In this document: positions 16,735 through 25,161 of the stretch, in pieces
Layout: each line of letters starts with the position of its first letter
Position numbering within the stretch: position 1 is the first letter of the stretch
NCBI GenBank assembly: GCA_964532595.1
Contig: CAZHIQ010000018.1
Coordinates: 1-64,000 of the forward strand
Source: Chryseosolibacter sp964532595
GTDB taxonomy: Bacteria; Bacteroidota; Bacteroidia; Cytophagales; Cyclobacteriaceae
Reading direction: 5' to 3'
DNA: 64,000 nt
Notes under the pieces: model-generated
What the model saw: the letters and a program-made list of their open reading frames with translations, nothing else
Database searches by the model: none
Told to the model about the DNA's origin: nothing
Translations under genes and position numbers: made by a program

Positions 16735-18141
16735 ATGAAAAGCAACAGGAGGGATTTCCTCAAGGCGTCGGGTGTGGCCGGTATCGGACTTGCTGGAGCA
16801 GCGGCGTGGATTCCGGCAAAGGCTGAACAACACGCAGAAGCTCAGCGACGCCGGAAGCACTTCAATATGTGTGGTTATGCCGCACCCAAACTTGAGACTG
16901 TGCGGGTAGGATTCGTCGGTCTCGGCAGTCGCGGTCCCGCCGCGGTAAAGCGCATGAGCCAGATCGAGGGCGTAGAGATCAAGGCGCTGTGCGATGTAAG
17001 GCCCGAGCGTGCCGAGGAGGCCAGGAAAATGCTTGCAAACACTCCTCACAACCCGAAATTGTACACCGCGGGTGAGAACGACTGGAAACGCATGTGCGAA
17101 AGCAATGAGATCGACCTGCTCTACATCGCCACCCCCTGGAAGCTGCATACCCCCATGGCGGTTTACGCGATGGAAAACAATATTCACGCCGCAACGGAAA
17201 TCCCCGCCGCCCAGACTATCGATGAGTGCTGGCAGCTCGTTGAAACATCGGAGCGTACGCGCAAGCATTGCATCATGCTGGAGAACTGTTGCTACGACTT
17301 CTTTGAACTGCTCGTCCTCAACATGGCCCGCCAGGGATTCTTCGGAGAAATCATCCATGGTGAGGGTGCCTACATTCACGAACTGATCACCCACAATTTC
17401 GATAAGAACGGTTACCACAACATGTGGCGATTGAAGGAAAACATGCGCAATGGAAACCTTTATCCCATGCACGGCCTCGGCCCTATCGCGCAGGTCCTGA
17501 ATGTTAACCGTGGTGACCGTATGGATTACCTGGTCTCGATGTCCAGCAACGACTTCATGATGGCCGACAAGGCGAACGAACTCGCGGCCAAAGATGATTT
17601 CTATAAACCCTACGCGAACAAGAAGTATCGCGGAAACATCAACACAACAACAATTCGCACGGTCAACGGGAAAACGATGATGATGCAGCACGACGTTACA
17701 TCGCCCCGTCCCTATTCGCGTATCCATCTTGTCAGCGGAACAAAGGGTACCGCACTCAAGTACCCGCAACCGAAGATTTCTCGCAGCCATGAAGGCTGGA
17801 TTTCCGATGCTGAGTTCAAAGAGCTGGAAGAAAAGTATGCACCTCCGATCGTGAAAAGAGTCGGAGAGCTAGCCAAGAAAGTCGGCGGCCACGGTGGTAT
17901 GGACTTTCTGATGGACTGGCGTTTAATCGACTGCCTGCGCAATGGCTTACCTCTTGATATGGATGTCTATGACGCAGCGGCATGGAGCGCGGTTATTCCG
18001 CTTAGCGAACAATCGGTGGCTAATCGGTCGAAGGCCCTCGACATCCCGGACTTTACCTCCGGATCGTGGAAGCAGAACCAACCCGTAGACATCTCGTTGT
18101 CGCAGGGAGGAAATACGAAAGTTCTGCTCGCAGGCGAATAA
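16735..18141 (+). CDS. GH109 family glycoside hydrolase (NAD-dependent, alpha-N-acetylgalactosaminidase-like)
   Basis: A 468-residue enzyme with a Tat signal (NRRDFLKASG), a Rossmann fold of the Gfo/Idh/MocA type (VRVGFVGLGSRG, about 56-67) and the GH109-specific second half (MLENCCYDFFEL, GHGGMDFLMDWRLIDCLRNG, LPLDMDVYDAAAW). GH109 enzymes remove terminal alpha-linked GalNAc through an NAD+ redox mechanism; Tat export fits because NAD must be bound before secretion. The NagB-like gene follows after 70 bases, supporting use of amino sugars. Substrate specificity is inferred from the family only. Confidence 0.9.
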   Translation: MKSNRRDFLKASGVAGIGLAGAAAWIPAKAEQHAEAQRRRKHFNMCGYAAPKLETVRVGFVGLGSRGPAAVKRMSQIEGVEIKALCDVRPERAEEARKMLANTPHNPKLYTAGENDWKRMCESNEIDLLYIATPWKLHTPMAVYAMENNIHAATEIPAAQTIDECWQLVETSERTRKHCIMLENCCYDFFELLVLNMARQGFFGEIIHGEGAYIHELITHNFDKNGYHNMWRLKENMRNGNLYPMHGLGPIAQVLNVNRGDRMDYLVSMSSNDFMMADKANELAAKDDFYKPYANKKYRGNINTTTIRTVNGKTMMMQHDVTSPRPYSRIHLVSGTKGTALKYPQPKISRSHEGWISDAEFKELEEKYAPPIVKRVGELAKKVGGHGGMDFLMDWRLIDCLRNGLPLDMDVYDAAAWSAVIPLSEQSVANRSKALDIPDFTSGSWKQNQPVDISLSQGGNTKVLLAGE

Positions 18142-18149
18142 CACACATC

Positions 18150-18183
18150 ATGACAGTATCACTTCCTCCGGTGATACTGTCAT
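18150..18183. terminator. 13-bp perfect stem-loop between GH109 and the nagB-like gene
   Basis: ATGACAGTATCAC (18150-18162) pairs fully with GTGATACTGTCAT (18171-18183) around an 8-base loop. There is no T-run, so it may be a weak terminator, an mRNA-stabilising hairpin or an operator setting different expression of the two genes. Confidence 0.5.
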
Positions 18184-18211
18184 TCATCTCCTTACCTATA
18201 TCCTGAACAAT

Positions 18212-18961
18212 ATGAAGATTCACATTGCTGCTGATCCCGCATCGCTTGGTGTTGCGGCCGGAGCTTTCGCCGCCGAGCTTATTCGCCAGACCATCGACAA
18301 ACAAGGGAGAGCGAACATTATTCTGGCCACCGGGACCAGCCAGTTTGAAACACTCAAGAATCTGATTGCCGCGCCGGGTATCGACTGGAGCAAGGTCCGT
18401 ATGTTTCATCTGGACGAGTATATCGGGCTTCCCGAGACGCATCCGGCCAGCTTCAGAAAATATCTAAAGGAGCGCTTTATCGCGAAAGTACCTTCGCTGA
18501 AGGAAGCCTACCTGATTAACGGAGAAGGAGACGTAGACCGCACCCGGGATGAACTCGGGCGTGCTATTGCCGAGCACCCAATTGACGTGGCGCTGGTCGG
18601 TATTGGCGAAAACGGCCACCTCGCGTTTAACGATCCTCCAGCCGATTTCGATACGGAGGAACCCTATATCACGGTCGACCTTGACGAAGCTTGCCGTCGC
18701 CAACAAATGGGCGAAGGCTGGTTTCCGACACTTGACGACGTACCGACACAGGCCATTAGCATGTCAGTCAAACAGATCATGAAGTCGAAACACATCATCT
18801 GTTCAGTACCCGACGAACGGAAAGCAAACGCTGTTAAAAACACATTGGAACAGCCAGTGAGTAATCTCTATCCCGCCTCCATTCTCCGGCAACACGAACA
18901 GTGCTTCCTCTACCTTGATCAGGCAGCAGCACGTTTCATCGATCCCGTGAAATACACATAA
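18212..18961 (+). CDS. nagB: Glucosamine-6-phosphate deaminase family protein
   Basis: A 249-residue cytosolic sugar-phosphate isomerase of the NagB/RpiA/PGL fold. The family pattern is clear: ATGTSQ, FHLDEYIGL (Asp68) and GIGENGHLAFNDP with the catalytic histidine region. NagB converts glucosamine 6-phosphate to fructose 6-phosphate and ammonia. It follows the GH109 gene and probably shares its transcript. The sequence is somewhat shorter than the usual 260-270 residues and diverges at the N-terminus, so related deaminases cannot be excluded. Confidence 0.85.
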   Translation: MKIHIAADPASLGVAAGAFAAELIRQTIDKQGRANIILATGTSQFETLKNLIAAPGIDWSKVRMFHLDEYIGLPETHPASFRKYLKERFIAKVPSLKEAYLINGEGDVDRTRDELGRAIAEHPIDVALVGIGENGHLAFNDPPADFDTEEPYITVDLDEACRRQQMGEGWFPTLDDVPTQAISMSVKQIMKSKHIICSVPDERKANAVKNTLEQPVSNLYPASILRQHEQCFLYLDQAAARFIDPVKYT

Positions 18962-19090
18962 GTCGGCGTTTTCGCACCCTTTGTCATGCGATAAGTCCGC
19001 ATATCCAGATGCTATTTGATCTGCGCCACTATCACAATATTTTAGACTCACTTCCATATCCCACGCATTTCTTTCATAACCTCTACAATC

Positions 19091-19968
19091 ATGACTAAAA
19101 GAAGAGAATTTCTGAAGACTGCCACAGCCTCGGCGTTGACGTTGATGCTTCCGGGACAGCAACTCTTTGCGATGGCGAAGAAGTCGGGTATGAAGCCAGG
19201 GCTAGTAACCTATCAGTGGGGAAAAGACTGGGATGTTCCGACAATCATCCGCAATTGCGAGAAAGCCGGCATGCTCGGTGTCGAATTGCGCACAGAGCAC
19301 AAACACAACGTTGAGCCTACGCTCACAAAGGCACAGCGTAAAGAAGTAAAGAACCTCTTCGACAATAGCCGTGTGACATTTGTTGGATACGGATCAAACG
19401 TCGAATTTGACAGTCCCGATCCCCAGGTACTCAAGCAACACATGGATTTCGGACGTAAACTTGTTATCCTTAGCCACGATATCGGGGGTACAGGGGTAAA
19501 AGTAAAGCCCAACCGATTCCACAAGGATGTACCGCGTGAAAAAACGATCGAGCAGATAGGACGATCGCTCAATGAGCTCGGAAAATTCGCCGCCGACTAC
19601 AATCAAAAAATCCGCGTCGAAGTTCACGGCCGGGAGACACAGGAGTTGCCGAACATGAAAGCGATCATGGACATCGCGGATCATCCCAACGTAGTCGTGT
19701 GCTGGAACTGTAACCCGACCGACCTTATCGGCGAAGGATTCCATTACAACTTTAATCTTATTAAAGACCGTCTGGGCGATACCATTCACATTCACGAACT
19801 CGACAGCGGAAACTACCCCTATGAAGATCTTACGCGCGAGTTGGTTAAAATGAAGTACGATGGATGGTGCTTGTGGGAGTGTACGTCGCAGCCCGACGAC
19901 ACGGTTGCTGAAATGGGACGCCAGGTGAAACTCTGGAACGACCTCGTGAAGCGCGTCAAAAAAGGATA
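19091..19968 (+). CDS. Tat-exported sugar phosphate isomerase/epimerase-like TIM barrel protein (3' end at assembly gap)
   Basis: About 292 residues up to the gap. A Tat signal (TKRREFLKTA) is followed by a xylose-isomerase-like TIM barrel: LGVELRTEHKHN, LVILSHDIGGTG, RVEVHGRETQE, VVCWNCNPTD, IHIHELDSG and WCLWECTSQ, with His/Glu/Asp ligands typical of metal-dependent epimerases. The last visible bases read GGA TAn; TAA or TAG would end the protein exactly at its expected length. Any longer frame crossing the gap would fuse it to an unrelated hydrolase and is an artefact of the 100-N filler. Exact sugar substrate unknown. Confidence 0.8.
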
Positions 19969-20068
19969 NNNNNNNNNNNNNNNNNNNNNNNNNNNNNNNN
20001 NNNNNNNNNNNNNNNNNNNNNNNNNNNNNNNNNNNNNNNNNNNNNNNNNNNNNNNNNNNNNNNNNNNN
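19969..20068. other. Assembly gap of 100 N
   Basis: Exactly 100 consecutive N. A round 100 is the usual placeholder for a gap of unknown size, so reading frame, distance and even missing genes across it cannot be trusted. The gene on the left probably ends at the edge, and the gene on the right lacks its start. Confidence 0.98.
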
Positions 20069-21661
20069 AAGTCGACCGTAGGCGGGTCTACTGCCGAACA
20101 CTCCTATCCGGGCTCGCAAGCGTTCATTACGGGAAGCTCCCAGGCGCGACACATGATTTGGGATGGGATTCGGGCCGTCGATTACCTGCTCTCCCGAAAA
20201 GAGGTCGATGTTAACCGCATCGGCATCACGGGCCGTTCAGGAGGTGGGACGCAATCGGCGTACATCGCCGCCTTTGACGAACGTATAAAGGCAGTCGCGC
20301 CTGAGTGCTACATCACGTCCTTCAAGCGTCTACTCGAATCCATCGGTCCACAAGACGCCGAACAAAACCTTCCCGGTGGTCTTTCTCTTGGTATTGATCA
20401 CGGCGACTTGCTAATGGTCAGAGCCCCCAAACCGGCCCTGATGATTACGACGACGGGCGACTTCTTCAGCATTCAGGGAGCCCGTGAAACGGCGGTGGAA
20501 GTTAGTCGTATGTACAAGGCATTTAACGCCGGTGACAACTTCGGCATGTGCGAAGACGACGCGGGACATGCACCTACCACGAAAAACCGGGAGGCGCTCT
20601 ATGAATTCTTTCAAAAACATTTGGTCAATCCCGGAGACCCTACGGACGAACCCGTTGAGCTCTTGTCACCAGAAGAGTTGAGGGTCACGCCGACCGGGCA
20701 GGTATCGGCGATGAAAAGTGAAACGATCTTCACCCTGAATCTACAGGAAGCACAAGAAATCCTGAAGGCCGTGGAAATACGCCGGTCAGACCTCAATACA
20801 CACCTTTCCGCAGTAAAAGAAAAGGCAATACAACGGTCAGGTTATCGAAAACCGGAAATGCAACCCTCTCCTGTCTTTACCGGACGAGTCGTGCGTGAAG
20901 GCTATTCTATCGAAAAGTATTTTATCGAAGGGGAGGGAGACTACGTTATACCCTACCTGCGGTTTGTACCCGAAAAAACGAAAGGAACCACACTCCTCTA
21001 CTTACACCCTGAAAGTAAATCGGCACACGCCGAGATCGGTGGCGAACTCGAGAAACTGGTCAGGAATGGATTTGAAGTTATCGCACCTGATCTGCCCGGC
21101 GTCGGTGAAAACGGGAACGGCGACTTTAACGGCGATGCCTACATGGGGGGCGTATCACACAACATCTGGTACAGCTCCATCCTCATAAGCCGAAGTGTGG
21201 TCGGAATTCATGCGGCTGACATTAGCCGTCTTGTGGATGTCGCTCAGAAAAACGGAGCTCGGAATATTTACGGAGTAGGTATTAGGGAAATGAGTCCGGC
21301 CATGCTGTATGCAACTGCGTTCGACACGCGTGTCAAAGCCGTGGCTCTCCTGGAGCCCCTCGCATCCTATCGTTCCCTCGTCAGCAGTCGCGAGTATCAC
21401 TCTCCCTTCATTATGGGAGCTGTCGCAGGACAGCTGCAGGACTACGATTTACCCGATCTTGCCGGTTCGCTGGCGCCGAGACCACTCGCTCTCATCCGTC
21501 CGCTCGATGGAAATGCGAAGGCAGGCTCGACAGACATACAGGCCGACCTCGACATCATCAGAAAATCCTATGATTTTAACGACGCTACCGATAGCCTACT
21601 CGTTGTGGAGGAAGAAAAAGGCATCGCTGATCATCTGATCTCCCTTTGGAAAGAAGAATAG
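20069..21661 (+). CDS. Alpha/beta hydrolase with two tandem domains, 5' end lost in gap
   Basis: About 530 residues remain. The first visible hydrolase domain has the nucleophile elbow GRSGGGTQ, an acid in TTTGDFFS and the base in DDAGHAPT. A linker is followed by a second hydrolase-like domain (about from PVFTGRVVREG): LLYLHPESKSA and APDLPGVGEN fit the fold, but the elbow reads GVGIREMSPA, without the usual GxSxG serine. The second domain is thus probably inactive or structural. Such tandem proteins occur among Bacteroidota carbohydrate esterases. The N-terminus, with any signal peptide, is missing in the gap. Confidence 0.8.
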   Translation, partial: KSTVGGSTAEHSYPGSQAFITGSSQARHMIWDGIRAVDYLLSRKEVDVNRIGITGRSGGGTQSAYIAAFDERIKAVAPECYITSFKRLLESIGPQDAEQNLPGGLSLGIDHGDLLMVRAPKPALMITTTGDFFSIQGARETAVEVSRMYKAFNAGDNFGMCEDDAGHAPTTKNREALYEFFQKHLVNPGDPTDEPVELLSPEELRVTPTGQVSAMKSETIFTLNLQEAQEILKAVEIRRSDLNTHLSAVKEKAIQRSGYRKPEMQPSPVFTGRVVREGYSIEKYFIEGEGDYVIPYLRFVPEKTKGTTLLYLHPESKSAHAEIGGELEKLVRNGFEVIAPDLPGVGENGNGDFNGDAYMGGVSHNIWYSSILISRSVVGIHAADISRLVDVAQKNGARNIYGVGIREMSPAMLYATAFDTRVKAVALLEPLASYRSLVSSREYHSPFIMGAVAGQLQDYDLPDLAGSLAPRPLALIRPLDGNAKAGSTDIQADLDIIRKSYDFNDATDSLLVVEEEKGIADHLISLWKEE

Positions 21662-21683
21662 CAGACAGGAAGTCTGCCTGCTA
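21659..21683. terminator. Stem-loop between convergent genes
   Basis: TAGCAG and CTGCTA pair as outer arms, with CAG/CTG inside and one mismatch. The structure begins at the hydrolase stop codon and lies before the stop of the opposite DinB-like gene. There is no T-run, so termination strength is uncertain. Confidence 0.35.
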
Positions 21684-21691
21684 CTGCGGTC

Positions 21692-22219
21692 TCAGTCCGG
21701 ATCCTTACGGTCCCAGAAGGGAGGAGGCTCGATACCGAGCGATCTAAGGTAGACATACCCTTGTCCGCGGTGGTGGATTTCATTGTCGATGAAGTAGAGC
21801 AGTCCCCAGCGAACAGGTCCTTCCCATTGGTCGAAAATCTTATCGACCTCCTGCAAACGCTCTTCAGTTATGTGAGGCCACAGCGAATCAATTTGCTCAG
21901 TCGACCGGTCCCACATGCGCAGAAGCTCTTCCTTGGATTTCGGCGTAGGATACGCTTTTTCAACCTCCTGAAACGTAGACCACTGCCGGGTAACGATACC
22001 CTTAACGCCCGGAGCAGCGATGTGTATCAGCTCCATGACGAGCAGACCGAAAGGGCGCATGCCTCCTATTGAATGAGTAAAGAGCTTGTCCTCGGGATAT
22101 ACTTCGATAACACGGCGAGTGAGCCGTCGGTGACCCTGCCAGTGTTTGCGAAATGCCTCAGTGGTCATGAACAGGCTGTTTGGCTTTGCTGTCGCAGATT
22201 CCATGATTTTACTTTCCAT
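21692..22219 (-). CDS. DinB-like four-helix-bundle protein
   Basis: A 175-residue soluble protein of the DinB/YfiT-like superfamily: helical throughout, with the C-terminal signature FIDNEIHHRGQGYVYLRSLG in which two histidines and earlier His residues (HWQGHRRLT) can bind a metal. Family members often act as metal- or thiol-dependent transferases or are stress-induced; no specific activity can be claimed. The ATG at 22219 was chosen over a TTG 36 bases upstream. It is a single gene, convergent with the hydrolase. Confidence 0.85.
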   Translation of the reverse strand: MESKIMESATAKPNSLFMTTEAFRKHWQGHRRLTRRVIEVYPEDKLFTHSIGGMRPFGLLVMELIHIAAPGVKGIVTRQWSTFQEVEKAYPTPKSKEELLRMWDRSTEQIDSLWPHITEERLQEVDKIFDQWEGPVRWGLLYFIDNEIHHRGQGYVYLRSLGIEPPPFWDRKDPD

Positions 22220-22334
22220 AGTGTTGCTTTTTAGGTTGCTGAATGATCTGTTCAAAGATCAACCGCCCCCGTGACAACCCTATGTCAACAGCAAATTATA
22301 TGGCGGGAAATTTTGAATCTTTTTTCCAAAAAAT

Positions 22335-23516
22335 CTAATTCCCCAGCCGTTTCAGGGCGATATAGGTCATCAGGCCGGTGCTTAGCGTAAGCACGCTCTC
22401 GTCAATATTAAAGGTCGGTGTATGAAGAGATGAGCCTATTCCTTTCTTCTGATTTCCGACACCGCAGAAATAGAAGCAGGCGTCGGCCTGCTGGCTGTAA
22501 TAGGCGAAATCCTCCGCCGCCATCCAAATATCCTGCTCCACGACGTTGTCGGCGCCGACATACTCTTCCGCGCACTGTCTGACCTGATCGGTCAGTTTCT
22601 CGTTATTAATGAGAAAGGGATATCCTCGCTGAATATTGAACTCACAGCGTCCTCCCATGCTTTCGGCAATTTCAGTTGCCATCTTGGTCATGCGCCTATG
22701 TGCTTCTTCGCGCCAGGTTTCATTCATTGCGCGAAATGTTCCTTCCATTAGCACTTCGTTCGGAATGACGTTTATCGCGCCATTGGCGATCACCTTACCA
22801 AATGAAAGAACAGTGGGGTCACCCGGATGGGCCATACGGCTGACGATCTGCTGAAGGGCAAGGATAATATGCGATGCAATAACAACGGGATCGACATTGG
22901 CATGCGGCTGCGCCCCGTGTCCGCCACGCCCGATGACACGAACAAATATCGAATCCATTGAAGCCATCGCCTTGCCTTTTCGGATGCCAATTTTTCCTAC
23001 TTCGAGATGGGGCATCGCGTGCTGGCCAATGACCGCGTCCACCTTTGGATTCTCCAGCACGCCATCGCGAATCATGTGCGTAGCGCCTCCGGGAATGACC
23101 TCCTCACCCGGCTGAAAAAACAACTTGACCTTCCCACCGAACTTGCTTCTCATCGAAGTGAGTATACGAGCCGTACCCAGAAGGGAGGCGGTATGGAAAT
23201 CGTGGCCACAGGCGTGCATGATATTCGGATGAACGGAAGCATACGGCACGTCATTCTGCTCATTAATCGGCAAAGCATCCATATCGGCACGCAAAGCGAT
23301 CACCGTATGGGAAGGCAATTCCCCTGTGATCTCGGCCAGTATCCCGGTATTGGCAACCGCGCGCCACCGAATGCCCAGCAAATCGAGCTGGCTTTTCACA
23401 AACGCCGCTGTTTCGTATTCCTGAAAGGAAAGCTCGGGATGTTTGTGAAGATGCCGGCGGATCGTTACGATGTCGCCATGTATTGCTTCGGCGTGCTTTC
23501 GGATTTCGTCAACCAT
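22335..23516 (-). CDS. M20D family amidohydrolase (hippurate / N-acyl-amino-acid hydrolase-like)
   Basis: A 393-residue metal-dependent amidase. The metal and catalytic motifs are ALRADMDALPI, MHACGHDFHTA, FQPGEEV, and AEDFAYYS near the end, with a lid domain in the middle (GRGGHGAQPH). Members cleave the amide of N-acyl or N-aroyl amino acids. There is no signal peptide, so it is cytosolic. The start is 33 bases after the stop of the NRAMP-like transporter gene (a TTG only three bases after it is also possible), so the two form an operon and the transporter may bring in its substrate. Confidence 0.9.
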   Translation of the reverse strand: MVDEIRKHAEAIHGDIVTIRRHLHKHPELSFQEYETAAFVKSQLDLLGIRWRAVANTGILAEITGELPSHTVIALRADMDALPINEQNDVPYASVHPNIMHACGHDFHTASLLGTARILTSMRSKFGGKVKLFFQPGEEVIPGGATHMIRDGVLENPKVDAVIGQHAMPHLEVGKIGIRKGKAMASMDSIFVRVIGRGGHGAQPHANVDPVVIASHIILALQQIVSRMAHPGDPTVLSFGKVIANGAINVIPNEVLMEGTFRAMNETWREEAHRRMTKMATEIAESMGGRCEFNIQRGYPFLINNEKLTDQVRQCAEEYVGADNVVEQDIWMAAEDFAYYSQQADACFYFCGVGNQKKGIGSSLHTPTFNIDESVLTLSTGLMTYIALKRLGN

Positions 23517-23549
23517 GGGTCTGAACAATTTGGTCGAGTCTGACAAGGA

Positions 23550-24803
23550 CTACTTAAGAAACAACGTCTTAAAATTACTGATCGCAAGGCCTACCAATAT
23601 CAGCAGCCCCAGCGCTCCCAAAACACGCGCCGTCGCGTTATTCGTGTGCTGCTTCATAATCTTTTCGTCGTTGGCAATGAGATACAGTGCTATACCGATA
23701 AACGGAACGACAAAAATCGTGATGCTCTGCGCAAAGATCATTAGCTGAATAGGGAGACTTCCAAAAGCGATCGCGACGGTAGCACCGAGTACCATGACCA
23801 GCGCGATAAGACCGCGGACCTGTTTTGCACTGAAGTCATTGCCAAACCCAAGAGCATCGGCCATTAAAGTTCCTCCAAGCGATGCATTGCCAATCAACGA
23901 CGAGAAGGCGGCACCGAACAATCCAATGAGAAAAAACGCGGAAGCATTATTGCCAAACAACGGTTCAAGTACCTTCGCCATGTCGGAGCCACTTGTGATT
24001 TTCAACCCCTGGGGATGCAGAACGGAGGCCGCGCAGATCATGACGATGGCACTCATGATACCCAGGATGAGAATGCCCGGTAAGCTATCGCTCCCGGTTT
24101 GGCGTCCTTTTGGATACAGCTTGCGTCGTGCCTGCATCAGATAAGCCTGATAACAGGCGCCAACGACCGAGAAACAGGAAGCCATGAACGCGATCACAAG
24201 CCCCATCGACCCCTGCGGCATGCTCGGAACAAGTCCACCGGCTATCTGACCAAATGAGGGGTTGGTGAGAAACAACGTAACCAGAAACGCGCCCAGCATG
24301 ACGAGAATAAGAGCGATCATGATTCGCTCCAGTGTCTTGTAAAAGCTGCGGAAAAACAGGAGGACGATTCCGAAGAGATTGAAGGCGAGTATCCAGGGCT
24401 CCGGGGAGGAATCGAACAACTCGGCGATCGATATTCCTATGCCGATCGAGTTTCCCGCCTGAAAGGATGCGCAGACCAGGAATACACCAGCCCCCGAAGC
24501 GATGGCGGCGGGTCTTCCCCACTTTTGACGCACAAGGGTTAGGAACGACACATCGGTGGCCATCCCGATCCGTGCGGCCATCGCTGTAAAAATCGCCATA
24601 AAAAAAATGGCCACGACGATGACCCACGTCAGCGCAAATCCAAAATCAGCGCCCATTTTTGAAGTGATCGTCACCTTGCTGGGACCGAAGACCAGGGCCG
24701 CCGTAATCATGCCCGGGCCGAGTACTCTGAGCCAATCGAAAAATCGCTTTGTGACCGAGGGAGGAACACCCGTTCCGACTTGTTCTTGAGTTTCCGTTTT
24801 CAA
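23550..24803 (-). CDS. NRAMP-fold transporter lacking the canonical metal-binding motifs
   Basis: A 417-residue membrane protein with about 11 helices and overall NRAMP resemblance (VLGPGMITAALVFGPSK). In canonical NRAMPs helix 1 carries DPGN and helix 6 carries MPH, which bind Mn2+ or Fe2+. Here helix 1 reads FGPSK and helix 6 reads VVGACYQAYLMQARR, so the Asp, Asn and Met ligands are absent. Another substrate is likely: another ion or an organic solute. The only usable start is TTG at 24803. The amidohydrolase gene follows directly. A structured leader with a terminator hairpin lies upstream. Confidence 0.8.
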   Translation of the reverse strand: MKTETQEQVGTGVPPSVTKRFFDWLRVLGPGMITAALVFGPSKVTITSKMGADFGFALTWVIVVAIFFMAIFTAMAARIGMATDVSFLTLVRQKWGRPAAIASGAGVFLVCASFQAGNSIGIGISIAELFDSSPEPWILAFNLFGIVLLFFRSFYKTLERIMIALILVMLGAFLVTLFLTNPSFGQIAGGLVPSMPQGSMGLVIAFMASCFSVVGACYQAYLMQARRKLYPKGRQTGSDSLPGILILGIMSAIVMICAASVLHPQGLKITSGSDMAKVLEPLFGNNASAFFLIGLFGAAFSSLIGNASLGGTLMADALGFGNDFSAKQVRGLIALVMVLGATVAIAFGSLPIQLMIFAQSITIFVVPFIGIALYLIANDEKIMKQHTNNATARVLGALGLLILVGLAISNFKTLFLK

Positions 24804-25161
24804 TGCAGTGAGGTTAAGTAATCCGGCAGAGGTTCAATCTGTGCCAAAGTGCCCTACAATATAGGGGTTCACCTCCTTCACAAGAAATTGATTACGCAAA
24901 CGGCAAACTCTTGAACTCACCGGAAGAGGGTCGGGGCATGGCCAGGTTAACCGCGTGCCTTGGGATAAAAAAACCCCGAACTTCCTTCGGGGTTAATACC
25001 ACATTTTGAAGAAAGACCCTCTCTTTAAAACTTCAAAACAGGCTCCCTAATATAAACTTTTTTCCCGTGTGCAAAATACACACCCCGAATTTTTGTGTGA
25101 CCAGGTTTAGGGCCTCCGCGGGTTTAGAGATATTATGGTTAGATTCGGAAATTGATCCTCT
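24804..25161. other. Divergent intergenic region with structured leader on the minus strand
   Basis: No gene is seen in these 358 bases. The minus strand carries a hairpin (25004-25038) followed by a terminator-type stem (24966-24994) about 160 bases before the NRAMP-like gene. The plus strand should hold the promoter of the M28 peptidase gene, but no exact TAnnTTTG box was found. Confidence 0.6.
24966..25038 (-). terminator. Terminator/attenuator with preceding hairpin, upstream of the NRAMP-like gene
   Basis: On the minus strand, AACCCCGAA/TTCGGGGTT (24972-24994) forms a perfect 9-bp stem followed by seven T (24966-24972), a textbook intrinsic terminator. Just before it, TTTTGAAG/CTTCAAAA (25004-25011, 25031-25038) with inner AAAGA/TCTTT forms a second stem with an AAAA bulge. 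No minus-strand gene ends here, so either a small RNA or an attenuated leader is terminated. Confidence 0.7.
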
